A DNA stretch of 64,000 nucleotides, taken from contig NC_135716.1 of the NCBI RefSeq assembly GCF_964656455.1, positions 107,912,389-107,976,388 on the forward strand. The letters run 5' to 3'. Shown one piece after another: positions 1 through 12,644 of this stretch. Position 1 is the first letter of the stretch. Every line of letters begins with the position of its first letter. The notes under the pieces are model-generated. The model saw nothing but the letters and a program-made list of their open reading frames with translations. It searched no databases and had not been told where the DNA came from. A program made the position numbers and the translations under genes. This DNA is from Halichoerus grypus. Taxonomy: Eukaryota; Chordata; Mammalia; Carnivora; Phocidae.

Positions 1-259
1 TCTCTTCCCCTGAGGGCTTACGGCTTTTAAAAACCAAAAGGCAAGAATGGACTTCTTTGTTTTTTATTTTCTGCTTTTCCTGGGACAATTATGCCTGAGA
101 TAACTTACTCCTGAGAACAAATGCCCCAGCTGACTGAATAAGGAAAAGTCATGGAGTAAAATAGGAGAAGAGAGATGCTATATTCAATATTTTAAGAGTA
201 AGAATTATTCAGGTAGACAAGGAAGGGATCCCAGGCTGATGGAACATAATGTATAATTT

Positions 260-473
260 GGGAGGTCCCCTGCGTGGCTCAGTCAGTTGAGCAACCAACT
301 CTTGATTTTGGCTCAGATCAAGATTTCAGGGTTGTGAGATAGAGCCCTGCATCAGGCTCCCAGCTCAGCAGGGAGTCTTCTTGAGATTCTTTCCCTCTGT
401 CCCTGCCCCCACTCATGTGCATGCATTCTCTCTCTCTCTCTCAGAATAAATAAATAAATCTTTTTAAAAAAAA
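260..473 (+). mobile_element. Can-SINE (tRNA-derived SINE)
   Basis: A tRNA-like head with 'tggctcagtcagttgagc' and 'gatagagccctgcatcaggc', a CT-rich middle, (TC)n, then aataaataaataaatcttttt and an A tail. It is moderately diverged. Confidence 0.9.
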
Positions 474-628
474 GATCATCAGAAAGCACATTGCAGATGG
501 TTTAGAATAGATGAAGGGCACCTATAAGGTGAGGGATGAGAGATGGGCTGGGAAGCAGTGGAGAGTTAAGGAGCAGTTCTTATTCTAATTCAAAGTGAGA
601 GATACTTTCAAGGGCTTTTAAGAGAGAA

Positions 629-955
629 GGTTATTATGGACTGAATGTCTGTGACACACTCCCCCTCCGAAGTTCATATGTTGAAGCCCTAACCCCTAAT
701 GTGATAGTATGAGGAGCTGGGGCCATTTGGAGGTAATTTGGTTTAGATGAGATCCTGAGAGTGGAGTCCCATGATAGGATTAGTGCCCTTAGAAGAAAAA
801 AAGGCACAATAAGGAGGTAGCTGTCTGCAAGCCAGCAAGAGAGCTCTTACCGAACCTGACCACGCTGGCTGCCGATCTTAGACTTACAGCCTCCACATCT
901 GTTTAAGTCACTCAGTTTGCAGTATATGGTTATAGTAGCCTGAGCTGATGAATGA
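629..955 (+). mobile_element. Solo MaLR-type LTR (MST/MLT1-like)
   Basis: The sequence follows the mammalian MaLR LTR landmarks in order: tatggactgaatgtctgtg, agttcatatgttgaagccct, ggattagtgcccttagaaga, ctgtctgcaagccagcaaga, and an end near gcctgagctgatga. The 'aataaatttctgttgtttaagcc' block is partly lost. No internal retroviral genes are present. Confidence 0.75.
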
Positions 956-959
956 ATTT

Positions 960-3480
960 GTGTTTTAGGAAGACCGTCCTGGCGCCATGAGAACAGCAAC
1001 CAGGGCTCAACCTCTTCTGGGTCTCCCACAGTCTTGGTGCTGATGGACAGAGCAGGTGGTCTGTAACTACGCTGAACAGAGTATAGGGTTTCACAGATTA
1101 GAAACGCAGCCAGTAGCAGTCCTGTTATGCTAACTTGATTCCTCAAAAGTCACGTGGGCCTGCAGGCTTGAGAGCGGCACAGCAGAAGGGAAACTTTAGT
1201 ACTTACTCCTTTAAATTCTGTCTTGTATTTATCTTCTTCACCAACGTCTGTGGGATTTTTTAGACTCTTATTTTAAATGGTGGTTATTATCTCCAATTTG
1301 ACTTCTTCAAATTAAAGAAATTAAAATGTATCAAATATCTAATCAGAGTATGTTTTGTTTTAAACTGAATTTGAGTGCCTAAGTGCTTGGATTAGTCAAT
1401 GGGAGATTTCTTCCGTATCCAGCCCTAATTTTTGGTTAAAAAACAAAACCATGATTAGTTGCTTACCACATGTATTTAATTCAGAAAAGTTGTAGATAGA
1501 ATTATAAAAGCATTACTGAGGAGGGATCCTATGTCCATGTATGGGTTAGAGTTGATATAAGCCTCAATTTTCTTTCTTTTTCTTTTTCTTTCTCTTTGAG
1601 ATTTGCTTTCATTATTCAACTTATAATATTCTTATCTGAAAGAGTTAGTCTGGGAAAATGGGCTGAATCAAACCGTTCTTCATAGAAAGAGGGCTGATTT
1701 TTAAATTTCAGCGAACTGGGCATTTACTGAGGGGTTACTACAGCAGTGGGAAAGGAATAACCGATCTAGGCCAGCCAACTCTGAAAGCACCTAGCAGAGG
1801 AGTCTGTGGATCAGGGCTGCCTTCCTTGGTGGCTGCCTATTTTGTATGATTTCAAAAAAGGGTAACTCATCTTACCTCCAGCTTAAAGCTTCAAACATTC
1901 TGATTTTAGGGCAGGTACACAAAATTACAACTTTTGGATAGGAATACTTTTAACTGTACAGTTGAAACCAGGCAAAAAAATGCAAATGATAAGCCTTTTC
2001 TGGAAAAACAAAGTACACTTAAATGTATACTACAGTGTTAATGAGTGATGTCCGATCTTTTGATGAGGGCAGACTTCGATAGGAGGAAGAAAAAGGGGAG
2101 CAAAGGCCTGAGGTAATTCAAGAAGAGAAAGTCCGAAGATAAGCGTGTTTGTTGTTTGTTTGCATAAATCTCAAAAACAATTAGGAAGACAAAGACATCT
2201 TTTTCACCAGGTGCTGGGACTGTGCTCAGCCATCAGAAGCACAAAGGGAGCTACATTCCTTCCCCGCCCCTGTAGTATAATAGGCAATTTCCGTTGCAGA
2301 TTTAAACCATTGGCTGCAGCTCTGTATTTAGCCCCATTCTCAGGCCTAGGGTCACAACTCACTTGTGGGGGGTACAGTTATGACATGCTGTAATTTGTCA
2401 CCTTTAATAAATACCAAGGTATTTGGACAATTGGATTTTTAATAAACATTAAACCAGAATCAAGATTATATCACCATAATAACATGATTTTCACTCACAA
2501 CTCAATATGTCCTCTTGAATGGAAGAAAAAAAAAAAAGGCCGACCTAGAACTAGGCTGCCCAGAATTGGACTGCTCCCAGTCTGACCCTAGCCACACCCT
2601 ATGATCTGGGCATGACCATGAGAGGGTAGTACATATGAGGGCTATCTGCAATATGAGTCGAAGCAGAAAAAATTGGAAAGTCACTGATCTAGTGTCACCA
2701 AAATCAAAAGCAATCTATGCTGAGTCCAGGTTGTTTTTCTCACGGCAGTCAGACCCAAATCAAGGTCAACCAGAGACCCTCAGGGGCCCATGTCCACCAC
2801 TGACCTAGTTAATAAATGTGGAGGCAAAGCAAAAGGTGACATTATACTTAAGACTTGAAAGACCGCTTGGCTTTTCCTCTGGCTTTGATGAATTGCATAG
2901 ATATTTTCCTTAATCAAGTTCCGGGGTCTGAAAAAAGCGACTTAAAGCAAACAGAGTCTGAAGACAGGCTAACAGATTAATGGAAAGGTTGAAGAGTTGA
3001 GAGAGGATAGCATGAGATAAAGTGAATAAATAACTAAAATGTAACTGCCAGGCTCTCTCTAATAGCCTCCTGGGCTGTAGGATGGCTCTCAGTTGATTGG
3101 GTACTAGGACACTGCAAATACATGGGAATTTAATTACACCTAAAGGAAGGGCTCTAAAAGGCTATGTTCTGAGAATTTTTAATGTTCTTGCAATATCTTT
3201 GAAATCATGGCTCTACAACCACATGCGGTGTTCCCAAATACATTGGATACACAGTGTCTACTGTGTTTTCATGATGTGTCAGCACAGTACCATATCAAAA
3301 AGGAAATGGGGATGAGTTTGGCATAATTTAATTAGCAGAGTTGATTCACGTTAATTGCGCTTTCTTTTCTGAGTATTTGTAAGCATTTTTTAAAAGGCAA
3401 ATCCAGTCTAGAACATTGCCCTGCATTGCCATTAAGCTCAATGCTTATAGTTTGAGATGGTACCTTGTAATTTCCCTTCC
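960..3480. other. Unique AT-rich sequence, no gene seen
   Basis: Open frames here are short and lack codon structure or homology that I recognise. A short pyrimidine run lies at about 1569-1597. No SINE or L1 was seen. Confidence 0.6.
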
Positions 3481-3545
3481 TGTCTCTGAGTCATGGACCT
3501 AGCACAGTGCCCAGTGTGGAAGAGATTCTCAATAAATGTTGAATT
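3480..3545 (+). repeat. Fossil L2/MIR 3' end
   Basis: 'agcacagtgcccagtgtgga' followed by 'ctcaataaatgttgaattg' resembles the typical L2/MIR terminal block (..cagtgcctggcacatag..ctcaataaatgtttgttgaat). Confidence 0.5.
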
Positions 3546-4419
3546 GCTGTATTTTATAGAGTTGAGTGTGAGGGGAAAATGTCTGGGTGATTGTCCTAGT
3601 TATTCAGATTCTGATTCTAATTTCTCCATGACCTTGTCCAGGAGCATAAAGGTTATCCTAGGTTACTGAGGATTTCTGACTCAGAGCACTGGGGCAAAGA
3701 ATGGTCTCTTTTCCTCAAAGTCATTTATTCATGACATGCTTTGGTAAGTATGTGCTGTCTGGATTCTTATTTGTATATGAATAAAAAAGGCTCAGAATTG
3801 GTGCATAGAAGGACCTCATAATCCCTAGCATTCTGTGTTATGGGCAGCAGAAATATTTGTTTGACCTTCTTCATCCTTCCTATAGCATTCATTGTTTCTT
3901 CTAATGGTGTCCCAAAGTTTGCTGCTAAGGTTAGATAAATCTGCAAAATGAGGCTAGGTGTTGTTCTCTAAGGATGCTTCCATTTCTAAAAGTCTACACA
4001 TCCATAAGGAACTTGAAAGACTTTGCTGCTGCTCAAGAAATGCTAAGACTTCCTGCTAGTGGGAAGCTTCCCTGTTAGGGGCTGGCAATATGTCCATTAC
4101 TTTGAGTCTGCTGCTGTTTGTGACACACACAGGTGAGCAGAATGTCATCTTCACTTGGATGACTAATAAGTGTCTCAAAGACAACACATCCAAAACCAAA
4201 CTCCTTTTCTTCTGATGAGCCCAATACCCTTCCTGCATGCTCATCTCAATGACTGGTATCTTCACCACCAAGATACTCAAAAGAGAAAATCCAACAGCCA
4301 TTCCTAATGTTTCCATCTCTCTCACTACCAACCCCACTTCCTCTCCAAAGCAGTGAGCCATAAAATCCAGATTTTTTTATAACTATAATCTGTTCCCTTG
4401 GATTACTGTCTCACCTGAT

Positions 4420-4685
4420 AATTGTAAAAGCCTCCTAAGTACAATCTTATCTACAGTTATCCTTTATCTTTCAAAACTCCATTGGAGCATCACTTCCTCC
4501 AGGCAGGCTTCTTGAACCCAGCAGTTTTATTTTGGTGCCCTTTATGGATCCAACCGTCAGGACACTTACCTTCTGCCTTGTGAGCGTGGGCTACCTATGT
4601 CTCCTATGAGTTTGTTTAGTGTAGGCATTGTGGCTTTCTTAGTCCCAACATCTGTGAGAATATTTTCAGACTGAATGAATGAGAT
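4420..4685 (+). repeat. Fossil LINE-2 3' fragment
   Basis: A cytosine-rich 'cacttcctccaggcaggcttc', a 'gtgcccttt' region and an end at 'gactgaatgaatgag' follow L2 3'-end order with high divergence. Continuous sequence before this (3546-4419) and after it (4686-5190) has no recognised element. Confidence 0.45.
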
Positions 4686-5190
4686 GTTTGTTGTTTTGAG
4701 ATTCTTCTTCCTATAGGTTCTTGCTTGTAACTGAAATCTTTTCTGTTAGAAAAGCTCCCCTTCCTTTAACAAGAGTCTTTAGGCAATGCTAGAAAGCCAG
4801 CCTGTGAGTGAACTCCTGGCATGCAAACCAGGGGCTGCCTATCTCCCAAGCACACATCTGAATTTTCAGTGCCGGTGGCAAGACAGCAAAGAAGAGACTC
4901 CCGGCCATAAAGGGGGTCTTCCTTCGACAATGTTCACAAGAGTTGCCTTGAGGAAAGGAACACCCCCCACGGTGCCTTTGCCAGGGTGGACAGGAGGGAG
5001 CAGGAAAGCAAAGATGCAGTATTAACCTGTGGGAATGCAAAGAAAAAGGTCTGGGGAAAATCTCTGGACAGGAAACAGAATGCACGCAGTCAGCCTCTAT
5101 GTTTAGTGGAGACAATGAAGGCAGTCTCCAGCTTGGCTGGGGACTAGATAAAGAACTGGGTGAAGCAAGAAAGATAAGGCTGACCCCCAT

Positions 5191-5193
5191 CCC

Positions 5194-5224
<31 letters not shown>
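5191..5224. repeat. (AC)n microsatellite
   Basis: About 15 uninterrupted CA units follow 'cccatccca'. The repeat creates open frames on both strands (Thr-His runs one way, Cys-Val runs the other), which are artefacts. Confidence 0.98.
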
Positions 5225-5227
<3 letters not shown>

Positions 5228-5689
5228 TGCACACTCACCTGGTATCTTGTGGGCACAAGTTATAGAGTTGTAGAGACCTCATCTATGAAAGCAGCAAGCA
5301 GAAATGACCCCTTTTTAAAAAACAGTAGAAACAAATCATGGCAGGAGCTGGGAGGCCCTAGCGGGCACCTGACCCCCGGAGGGTTACTGTTCTTGACTAC
5401 AAATCCCTTTCAAGCGTCATGCTGCTATTTCCGACTGCCATCAGATAAACATCCACTCCCTACCAGCCACGTGATCGGTATCTTCTGGCAAAGTTGATCC
5501 CCCTTGGGACAAATCTCTTTGATCAGAAATTTTGTTTTGTTTCAGCTCATGGAGACAGATCACAGTGAGGCTTCTGAGAGTCAATAAGAAAATGCTAATA
5601 GATTTCCTCTCACTGGGGAGGCCCGTAACAGTGTTTTAATCATCTTGTGACTACTTAATTAACATTTGTTGGCATTATTTCTGCTACTG

Positions 5690-5915
5690 TTAGCAAAATG
5701 TAAATATTTAAATGGCATGTATTTTTCATGGAGCAGGAGAACTATGAGCACAGAACTTGAGGCAGAGATCTGGCCTCATCTTAATCTCAACTCTCATAAA
5801 ACACCTTCTTCAGCTTTTGGCAAATGTCTTAATTTCCTAACTTATCTACCTCAGTTTCTTTATCCATGAAAGAGAGATAATGCAAACAGTTCTAGAGGTT
5901 ATAAGGATTAGTCAT
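5690..5915 (+). repeat. Possible MIR SINE fossil
   Basis: 'cttatctacctcagtttctt' then 'atccatgaaagagagataat' and 'gaggttataaggatta' resemble the MIR core and tail (..cctcagtttcctcatctgtaaaatggggataat..). Divergence is high. The flanking 5225-5689 and 5916-6478 show nothing recognised. Confidence 0.5.
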
Positions 5916-8900
5916 TAACTATCCAGAAAAATTATTTGAAGACAAAAATGGGCAATGTAACACTTCTACCTGTGAGCAAAAGAACTCCACAGAGGGAGAA
6001 CATGAACAAGTGGAATTATGTAAGGAAATTATTCTGCATACTTTGTGTTTATTCCATTCTAGCTATTCAGGGTGCTACATATTGAGTGTATGCATTCATA
6101 GACCAGGTGAGCAAAAGAATATTCAAGAGAATAAACCAGCTTACTCTAAAAATAAAGTTGCTCACTGACAAGATGTTTATTTCAAACTGTAGCTAATGCC
6201 CAGATGAATCTATTCAGTATATCCATATCCCAACATTTTTGCTTGAACTTCTAAATTCAAACTATTTACAAGTCAAGAAAACACAAATGACAAAAATTAG
6301 AATTTCAAGTGTCATAGAGCAAGCAGTCCTCAGGGAGAAACATTGTTCATGTTCAATCTATGAGAACAGACTATTTACTTACTTATTTAATCTTTGATAG
6401 TTATAGTACAATAACAAAATCAGGAAATTTATATTAGTCAACCATTGCCTTTTTTTTCATTTAGGCAACTATTTTATATTTTTGTTGTTGATTTTTCTTT
6501 TTATTGAAGAATGATTGACAAACATTGTTACATTAGTTTCAGGTGTACAACATAGTGATTTGACAACTCTGTTATGCTATGCTCGCCATAGCATATACCT
6601 ACCATTTGTCACCATACAGTACCATTGACTATATTCCCTAGGCTGTACCTTTCATCTATGTGACTTATTCATAACTGTAAGATTGTTCCTCCCTCCTCTT
6701 CAGCCATTTTGCTCATCCCCACCCCAACCTCCTCCCCTCTAGCAACTACCAGTTTGTTCTCTGTATTGTGAGTCTGTTTCTGCTTTTTTTGTTTGCTGTT
6801 TTTTTTTTTTTAATTCCACATATAAGTGAAATCATATGTTTGACTGAATTTCACTTAGCCTAATACCCTCTAGGTCCATCCATGTTGTCACAAATGGCAA
6901 GATCTCATTCTTTTTTATGGCTGAGTAATATTCCATTGTGTGTGTATGTGTGTATACCACATCTTCTTTATCTATTCATCTAATAACCGACACTTAGTTG
7001 TTTCAATATCTTGGCTATTATTAATAATGCTGCAATAAAACACAAGAGTGCATATGTCTTTTTGAATTAGTGTTTTTGTTTTCTCTGGGTAAATACCAAG
7101 TAGTGGTAATATTGGACCATATGGTATTTCTATTTTTAAATTTTTTGAGGATCCTCCAAACTGTTTTTCACAGTGACTCTACCAATTTATATTCCTACCA
7201 AGAGCACACAAGGGTTCCTTTTTCTCACATCCTCACCAACACTTGTTACTTCACTGTTATTTTGATACTAGCCATTCTGACAGGTGTAAGGTATCTCATC
7301 GTGGTTTTGATTTGCATTTCCCTCATGATTAGTGATGTTGAGCATCTTTTCATGTGTCTGTTGGCCACCTGCATGTCGTCTTTGGAAAAATGTCTATTTG
7401 GGTCCTCTGTCCATTTTTTAATTAGATTGTTTGTTTCTTTGGCGTTGAGTTGGATAAGTTGTTTGTGTATTGTGGATATTGATCCTTTATCAAATATGTC
7501 ATTTGCAAATATCTTCTCCCATTCAGTAGGTTACCTTTTCATTTTATTGACAATTTCCTTTGCTATGCAAAAACTTTTGATTTTGGTATAGTTAACAATA
7601 GTTTATTTTTTTGTTTGTTTCCCTTGCCTGAGGAGACATATCTAGAAAAATGTTGCTAAGGCCAATGCCAAAGAGATTACTGCCTATGTTTTCTTCTAGG
7701 AGTCTTATGGGCTTCAGTTCTCACATTTAGGTGTTTAATCCATTTTGATTTTATTTTTGTGTATGGCTTGATGAAGTGGCACAGTTTCATTCTTTTGCAT
7801 GTAGCTGTCCAGTTTTCCCAAAACCATTTATTGAGGAGACTTTAGTTTTCCCATTGTATATACTTGCCTCCTTTTGTCATAGATTAATTGACCATGTATG
7901 CATGGGTTTATTTCTGGGCTTTCTATCCTGTTCCATTGATCTATGTGTCTATTTTTGTGCTATATGTGTTTTGATTATTATAGCTTCATAGTATAGTTTG
8001 AAATCTGGGATGTGATACCTCTGCTTTTTTCTTTAAGATTGCTTTGGCTATTCAGAGTCTTTTGTGGTTGCATATGAATTTTAGGACTATTTATTCTACT
8101 TCTGTAGGGATTGGATTGGATTTGTAGATTGCTTTGGGTAGTATGGATATTATAACAATATGAATCCTTTCAATCCATAAGCATCGTATGTCTTTCTATT
8201 ATTAGTGCTATCTTCAATTTCTTTCATTAATGTTTTACAGTTTTCAGAGTGCAGCTCTTTCACCAGCTTGGTTAAGTTTATTCCTAGGTATTTTATTCTT
8301 TTTGGTGGAATTATAAATGAGATTGTTTTCTTAATTTCCCTTTCTGTTACTTCATATCATCTGCAAATACGGACAGTTTTACTTCTTCCTTATCAATTTG
8401 GATGCTTTTTGTTTCTTTTTCTTGTGTAATTGCTATGACTAGGACTTCTAATACCATGATGAATGACAGTGGCTGCCGTAGACATCCTTGTCTTGTTCTT
8501 GATCTTTGAGGAAAAACTCTATTTTTCACCATTGAGTATGACATTAGCTATGGGGTTGTGATAAAGGGACTAATATGTTGAGGTATGTTTCCTCTAAACC
8601 CACTTTGTTGAGAGTTTTTATCTTGAGTAGATGTTGAATTTTGTCAAATACTTTTCTGCATCTATTGAGATGATATGATCATTCTTCATTTTGTTTATGT
8701 GGTATATCACATTGGTTGATTTGTGGATATTGAACCATTCTTGTACCCCTGGAATAAATCCCTCTTGATAGTGGTAAATGATCCTTTTAATGTGTTGTTG
8801 AGTGCAGTTTGCTCTTACTTGGTTGGGGATTTTTGGTTCTACGTTCATCAGGGATATTGACCTGTAGTTTTCTTTTTTTGTAATATTTTTGTCTGGTTTT

Positions 8901-9883
8901 GCTATCAGGATAATGCTGGCCTCATAGAATGTATTTGGAAGCTTTCCTTCCTCTTCTATTTTTTTTTTTTTAATAGTTTGAGGAGAATAGGTATGAACTC
9001 TTCTTTAAATGTTTGGGAGACTTTATCTGTGAGTTCATCTGGTCCTGGGCTTCTGTTTCTTGGGAATTTTTTTTTATTACTTTTTCAATTTCATTACTAG
9101 TAATTGGTCTATTCAGATGTTCTTCTTCTTCCTGGTTAAGTTTTGGAAGATTGTATGTTTCTAGGAATTTATCCATTTCTTCTAGGTTGTCAAATTTGTT
9201 GGCATATAATTTTTCATAGGGGTCTCATATAAACCTTTGTGTTTCTGTGGTGGTGGTGATTACTTCTCCTCTTTCACTCTTGATTTTATTTATTTGAGAC
9301 TTCTCTCCTTTTGATGAGTCTGGCTAAAGGTTTATCAATTTTATTTGTCTTTTCAAAGAACCAGCTCTTGGTTTCATTGATCTTTTGTATTGTGCTTTTA
9401 GTCTCTATTTCATTTATTTCCACTCTAATCTTTATTATTTCCTTCTATCTATTAACTTTGGGCTTTGTTTGTTCTCTTTTTCTAGTTCCTTTAGGTGTAA
9501 GGTTAGATTTTTGTATTTGATATTTTTCTTGTTTCTTGAGATAGGCTTGTATTGCTGTGAATTTATCTGTTTTGCTGTACCCCCAGATTTTGGACCATTG
9601 TGTTTTCATTTTTATTTGTCTCCATGTATTTTTTTTTTTTAATTTCCTCTTTGATTTCTTAGTTGACCCATTGGTGGTTTAGTAGCATTTGATTAGCCTC
9701 CACATGTTTGTTTTTCTTTCTGTTTTTGCCTTGTAGTTGATTTCCTGTTTTATACCATTTGTGGTTAGAAAGGGTGCTTGATATGATTTCAGTCTTCTTA
9801 AATTTACTGAGACTTGTTTTGTCTCCTAACATGTGATCTATCCTGGAGAATATTCCATGTGCACTTGAAAAAGGATATTGGTT

Positions 9884-10089
9884 GGGGCACCTGGGTGGCT
9901 CAGCTGGTTAAGTGACTGCCTTCGGCTCAGGTCATGATCCCAGGGTCCTGGGATCAAGCCCCACATCGGGCTTCCTGCTCGGCAGGGGGCCGCCTTCTCC
10001 CGCTCCCTCTGCCCCTTCCACTGCTAGTGCTCTCCTGCTCTCTCGTTCTGTCAAATAAATAAATAAAATCTTTTAAAAAAAGAAAAAAA
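9884..10089 (+). mobile_element. Can-SINE inside L1-A
   Basis: A complete element from ggggcacctgggtggctcag to (AAATA)n-atctttt and A-rich tail. A 17-bp perfect target-site duplication, gaaaaaggatattggtt, lies at 9867-9883 and 10090-10106. Confidence 0.97.
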
Positions 10090-10931
10090 GAAAAAGGATA
10101 TTGGTTTTGGGTGGAATATTATATATAATGTGGCCACTTCCTTCTGGCCTGCAAAGTTTCTGCTGAAAAGTTGGCTGATAGCCTTATGGGCTTGGACCCT
10201 TGTATATAGCTGTTTTCTTTTCTCTTGCTGCTTTTAAAATTCTTTTTTTCTTTGACATTTTAATTATTATGTGTCATGGTGTGGATCTCTTTAGGTTCAT
10301 ATTGTTTGGAGCTCTCTGTGCTTCCTGAACCTGGATATCTGTTATTTTCCCCATATTAGGGAAGTTTTCAGCTATTATTTTTTCAAGTAAGTTTTCTGCC
10401 CCTTTCTCTCTTTTCTCTTCTGGGATTCCTATAATGTGAATGTTTGTTTGCTTGATGTTGTCCAAGAAATCTCTTAATCTATCCTCTTTTTTTAATTTTT
10501 TTCTTTTTGCTATTCAGCTGGGCACTTTCCATTACTCTGTCTTCTAGATCACTGATCCATTTTTCTGCATCCTCTAATCTATTGTTTATTCCCTCCAGTG
10601 TATTTTTCATTTCAGTTAATAACTGGTTATTATTTCTGTTAATATTCTTCAACTCTGGTTGCTTTTTTAAAAAATATATTTTATATTCTATATCTCTAAA
10701 GTTCTCACTGAATTGATTCACTTTTCTCTCCAGTCTGGTGAACATTCTTATGACCATTACTTTGAACTCTTTATCAGGTAGATTGCTGTTCCATTTAGTC
10801 CTTTTTCTCAAGTTTTGTCTTATTCTTTCATTTTCAGAATATTCCTCTCTCATTTTGCTTGACTTTCTGGGTTTGCTTCTATGGATAAGGCTGAACAGCT
10901 ACTTCTCCTAAACTTGAAGGAAAGTTTTGTT

Positions 10932-11130
10932 GTTTTTTTTTTAAGATTTTATTTATTTATCAGAGAGTGAGAGAGAGAGTACATCAGGGGGAGAGGCAGG
11001 CCAGAGGGAGAGGGAGAAGCAGTCTCCCTGCTGAGCAAGGAGCCCGATGCGGGACTGGATCCCAGGACCCTGGGATCATGACCTTAGCCAAAGGCAGCCG
11101 CTTAGCCGACTAAGCCACCCAGGTGTCCCA
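10932..11130 (-). mobile_element. Can-SINE inside L1-A 5'UTR
   Basis: Starts with the T run and aagattttatttatttatc, has the 'gggatcatgacc' box and ends ccacccaggtgtccc. The imperfect duplication aaggaaagttttgt (left) versus aaggaatggttttgt (right) fits a target-site duplication. Confidence 0.93.
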
Positions 11131-11229
11131 AAGGAATGGTTTTGTGTATGGTCATCCCCCATGTAGACTGTGTTTGCCTAGTGGCTTTGGTTGGCAATGA
11201 CTGAGACTCTCAGGGCATGCAGAGCTGGG

Positions 11230-11430
11230 CCAGAGTTGAACTAGATGTGGGCCAGGGTGATCCTGTGGCTTTTAGCACAAAGAGCACCCTGGCAGGACAG
11301 CTGAATCTGAACTAGGTGCAACTCTGGGGGTCCTGGGCTCTCCAGAAAGAGGGTACCCTGGCAAGACAGCTGAAGCTGAAGTGGGTGCAAGCCAGAGTAT
11401 CTTAGGCACTTTGCACAGTGGGCATGTTGA
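11230..11430 (-). repeat. L1-A 5'UTR tandem repeats, about 69-bp unit
   Basis: Units carry 'ggcaggacagctgaa' or a variant at 11291 and 11360, with a degenerate earlier unit near 11230. Spacing is 65-69 bp. The same unit type occurs four times in L1-E (36596-36850). Confidence 0.8.
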
Positions 11431-11815
11431 TGGTGCTACTGGAACCTAGGTAGGCTCAGGCCAGTGTGTCAGGGGCAGTTATTGTGTTCTTCATCTCTGA
11501 TTGGTTCTTTTTTATGTTTTCCCTTTGTTGAGGGTCTCATGGAGGTCCTGACAGGGGTCCCTGACAAGTCATCTGGAGCCAAAGAGGTATGAGCTGGGAG
11601 AGTGCCCCCCAGGGTGGGGGTTCTCTTTGTTACCGTGTCTCTCTCTCTCTTGCCATTCTTTATGTGGTCTATCTGTTGTTGTGCAGAAACTATTCAGTCA
11701 GCCCTCAGTTCTTCAGGAGGAATTGCTTTATAAATAGGTGTAGATTTGGTGTATCCATGGAGGAGATGAGTTCAGTAACTTCCTATGTCACCATCTTGGA
11801 CCCTCCCTTCCCCAG

Positions 11816-12040
11816 TGTTTTTAAATATCTTGACTTTACCTCATGGATATTGGTCTTCCTTCAGGGGATTTTAACCCCTACACCAAACTCATAAAATGCA
11901 GTAGTTTACATGAGCAAAGACTCATTACCAAAGGCTATGTGAAGATGAAAGGCAGTGGATAATGAAGTCTTGCACTTCCTCCACTGTCTATAATAGTGAA
12001 AAACTACCTTTATTCTAAGTCCACTTGTATCCCCTCTTCC
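11816..12040. other. Unique spacer between L1-A and L1-B
   Basis: About 220 bp of non-repetitive sequence separates the 5' end of L1-A from the broken 3' side of L1-B. The exact left edge of L1-B is uncertain (12015-12080). Confidence 0.5.
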
Positions 12041-12524
12041 AGGTTAAACAAAGCAGTTTCCTCTATTATCTATTCTGTCGCCTTATGTCTTTTGATTTAC
12101 ATTCAAAGTATTTATTGATAGGTATATACTTACTGACATTTTGTTACTTGTTTTACACTTGCTTTTGTAGTTCTCTGTTCTTCTCTTGCTCCCTTTTCTC
12201 ATGGTGTGCTGATTAGAAATATACTTGGATTTCTTTCTCTTTATTTTTTTGCATATTTGTTACTGGTTTTTGATTCATGGTTACCATTAGGTTTATATCA
12301 TCTAATGCATAGAGAAGTCTATATTTAGTTGATTGTCACTTAAGTTTGAACCCATTCTTTACTTTTCTCCCCTCACATTTTAGACATAAGGTGTCATACT
12401 TTACATCATTTTATTTTGTGAATCCCTCAACTGATATTTATAGATATACTTAATTTTATTGCTTTTGTGTCTCCTACTTTTCTTCCTACTTACTGATTTC
12501 ATTTCCACTCAAAAATCCCCTTTA

Positions 12525-12644
12525 GGAGTGCCTGGGTGGCTCAGTCAGTTAAGTGTCTGACTCTTGATCTCAGCTCAGGGCTTGATCTCAGGGTCGTGAG
12601 TTCAGGTCCTACACTGGGTGCCGCAGTGGGCGTGGAACCTACTT
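12525..12644 (+). mobile_element. Short Can-SINE in L1-B
   Basis: ggagtgcctgggtggctcag to the end cgtggaacctacttaaaaa. This variant lacks the CT-rich right part. The flanks aaaaatcccc and aaaaagtcccc look like a target duplication. Confidence 0.88.

Larger units (their letters stand above)
6479..11815 (-). mobile_element. LINE-1 copy A, 5' end present, internally deleted
   Basis: The 3' end is at 6479 (T-rich, then cattagtttcaggtgtacaa). ORF2 reverse-transcriptase fragments lie at 8347-9176 ([39 protein letters not shown]). ORF1 coiled-coil and RNA-binding fragments lie at 10274-10853 (RLEDAEKWISDLEDRV, IGIPEEKREKGAENLL). The 5'UTR runs to an end at about 11815 with the start motif ccatcttgg (CCAAGATGG on the sense strand, a YY1-type site). 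Compared with copies C and E, about 1.2 kb of the endonuclease/N-terminal ORF2 region is missing around 9870-10130. Two Can-SINEs are inserted. All frames are broken; it is inactive. Confidence 0.92.

Noticed and set aside
260..473. tRNA gene
   Set aside because: The tRNA-like heads of this and the other Can-SINEs are part of degenerate SINEs with A-rich tails.
4789..5497. Overlapping open frames of 155 and 132 codons on both strands
   Set aside because: They are held open by the (AC)n microsatellite and have no domain, splice or codon evidence.
7070..7591. 173-codon hydrophobic frame resembling a membrane protein
   Set aside because: It is the antisense of L1-A ORF2; T-rich DNA translates to Phe/Leu/Ile.
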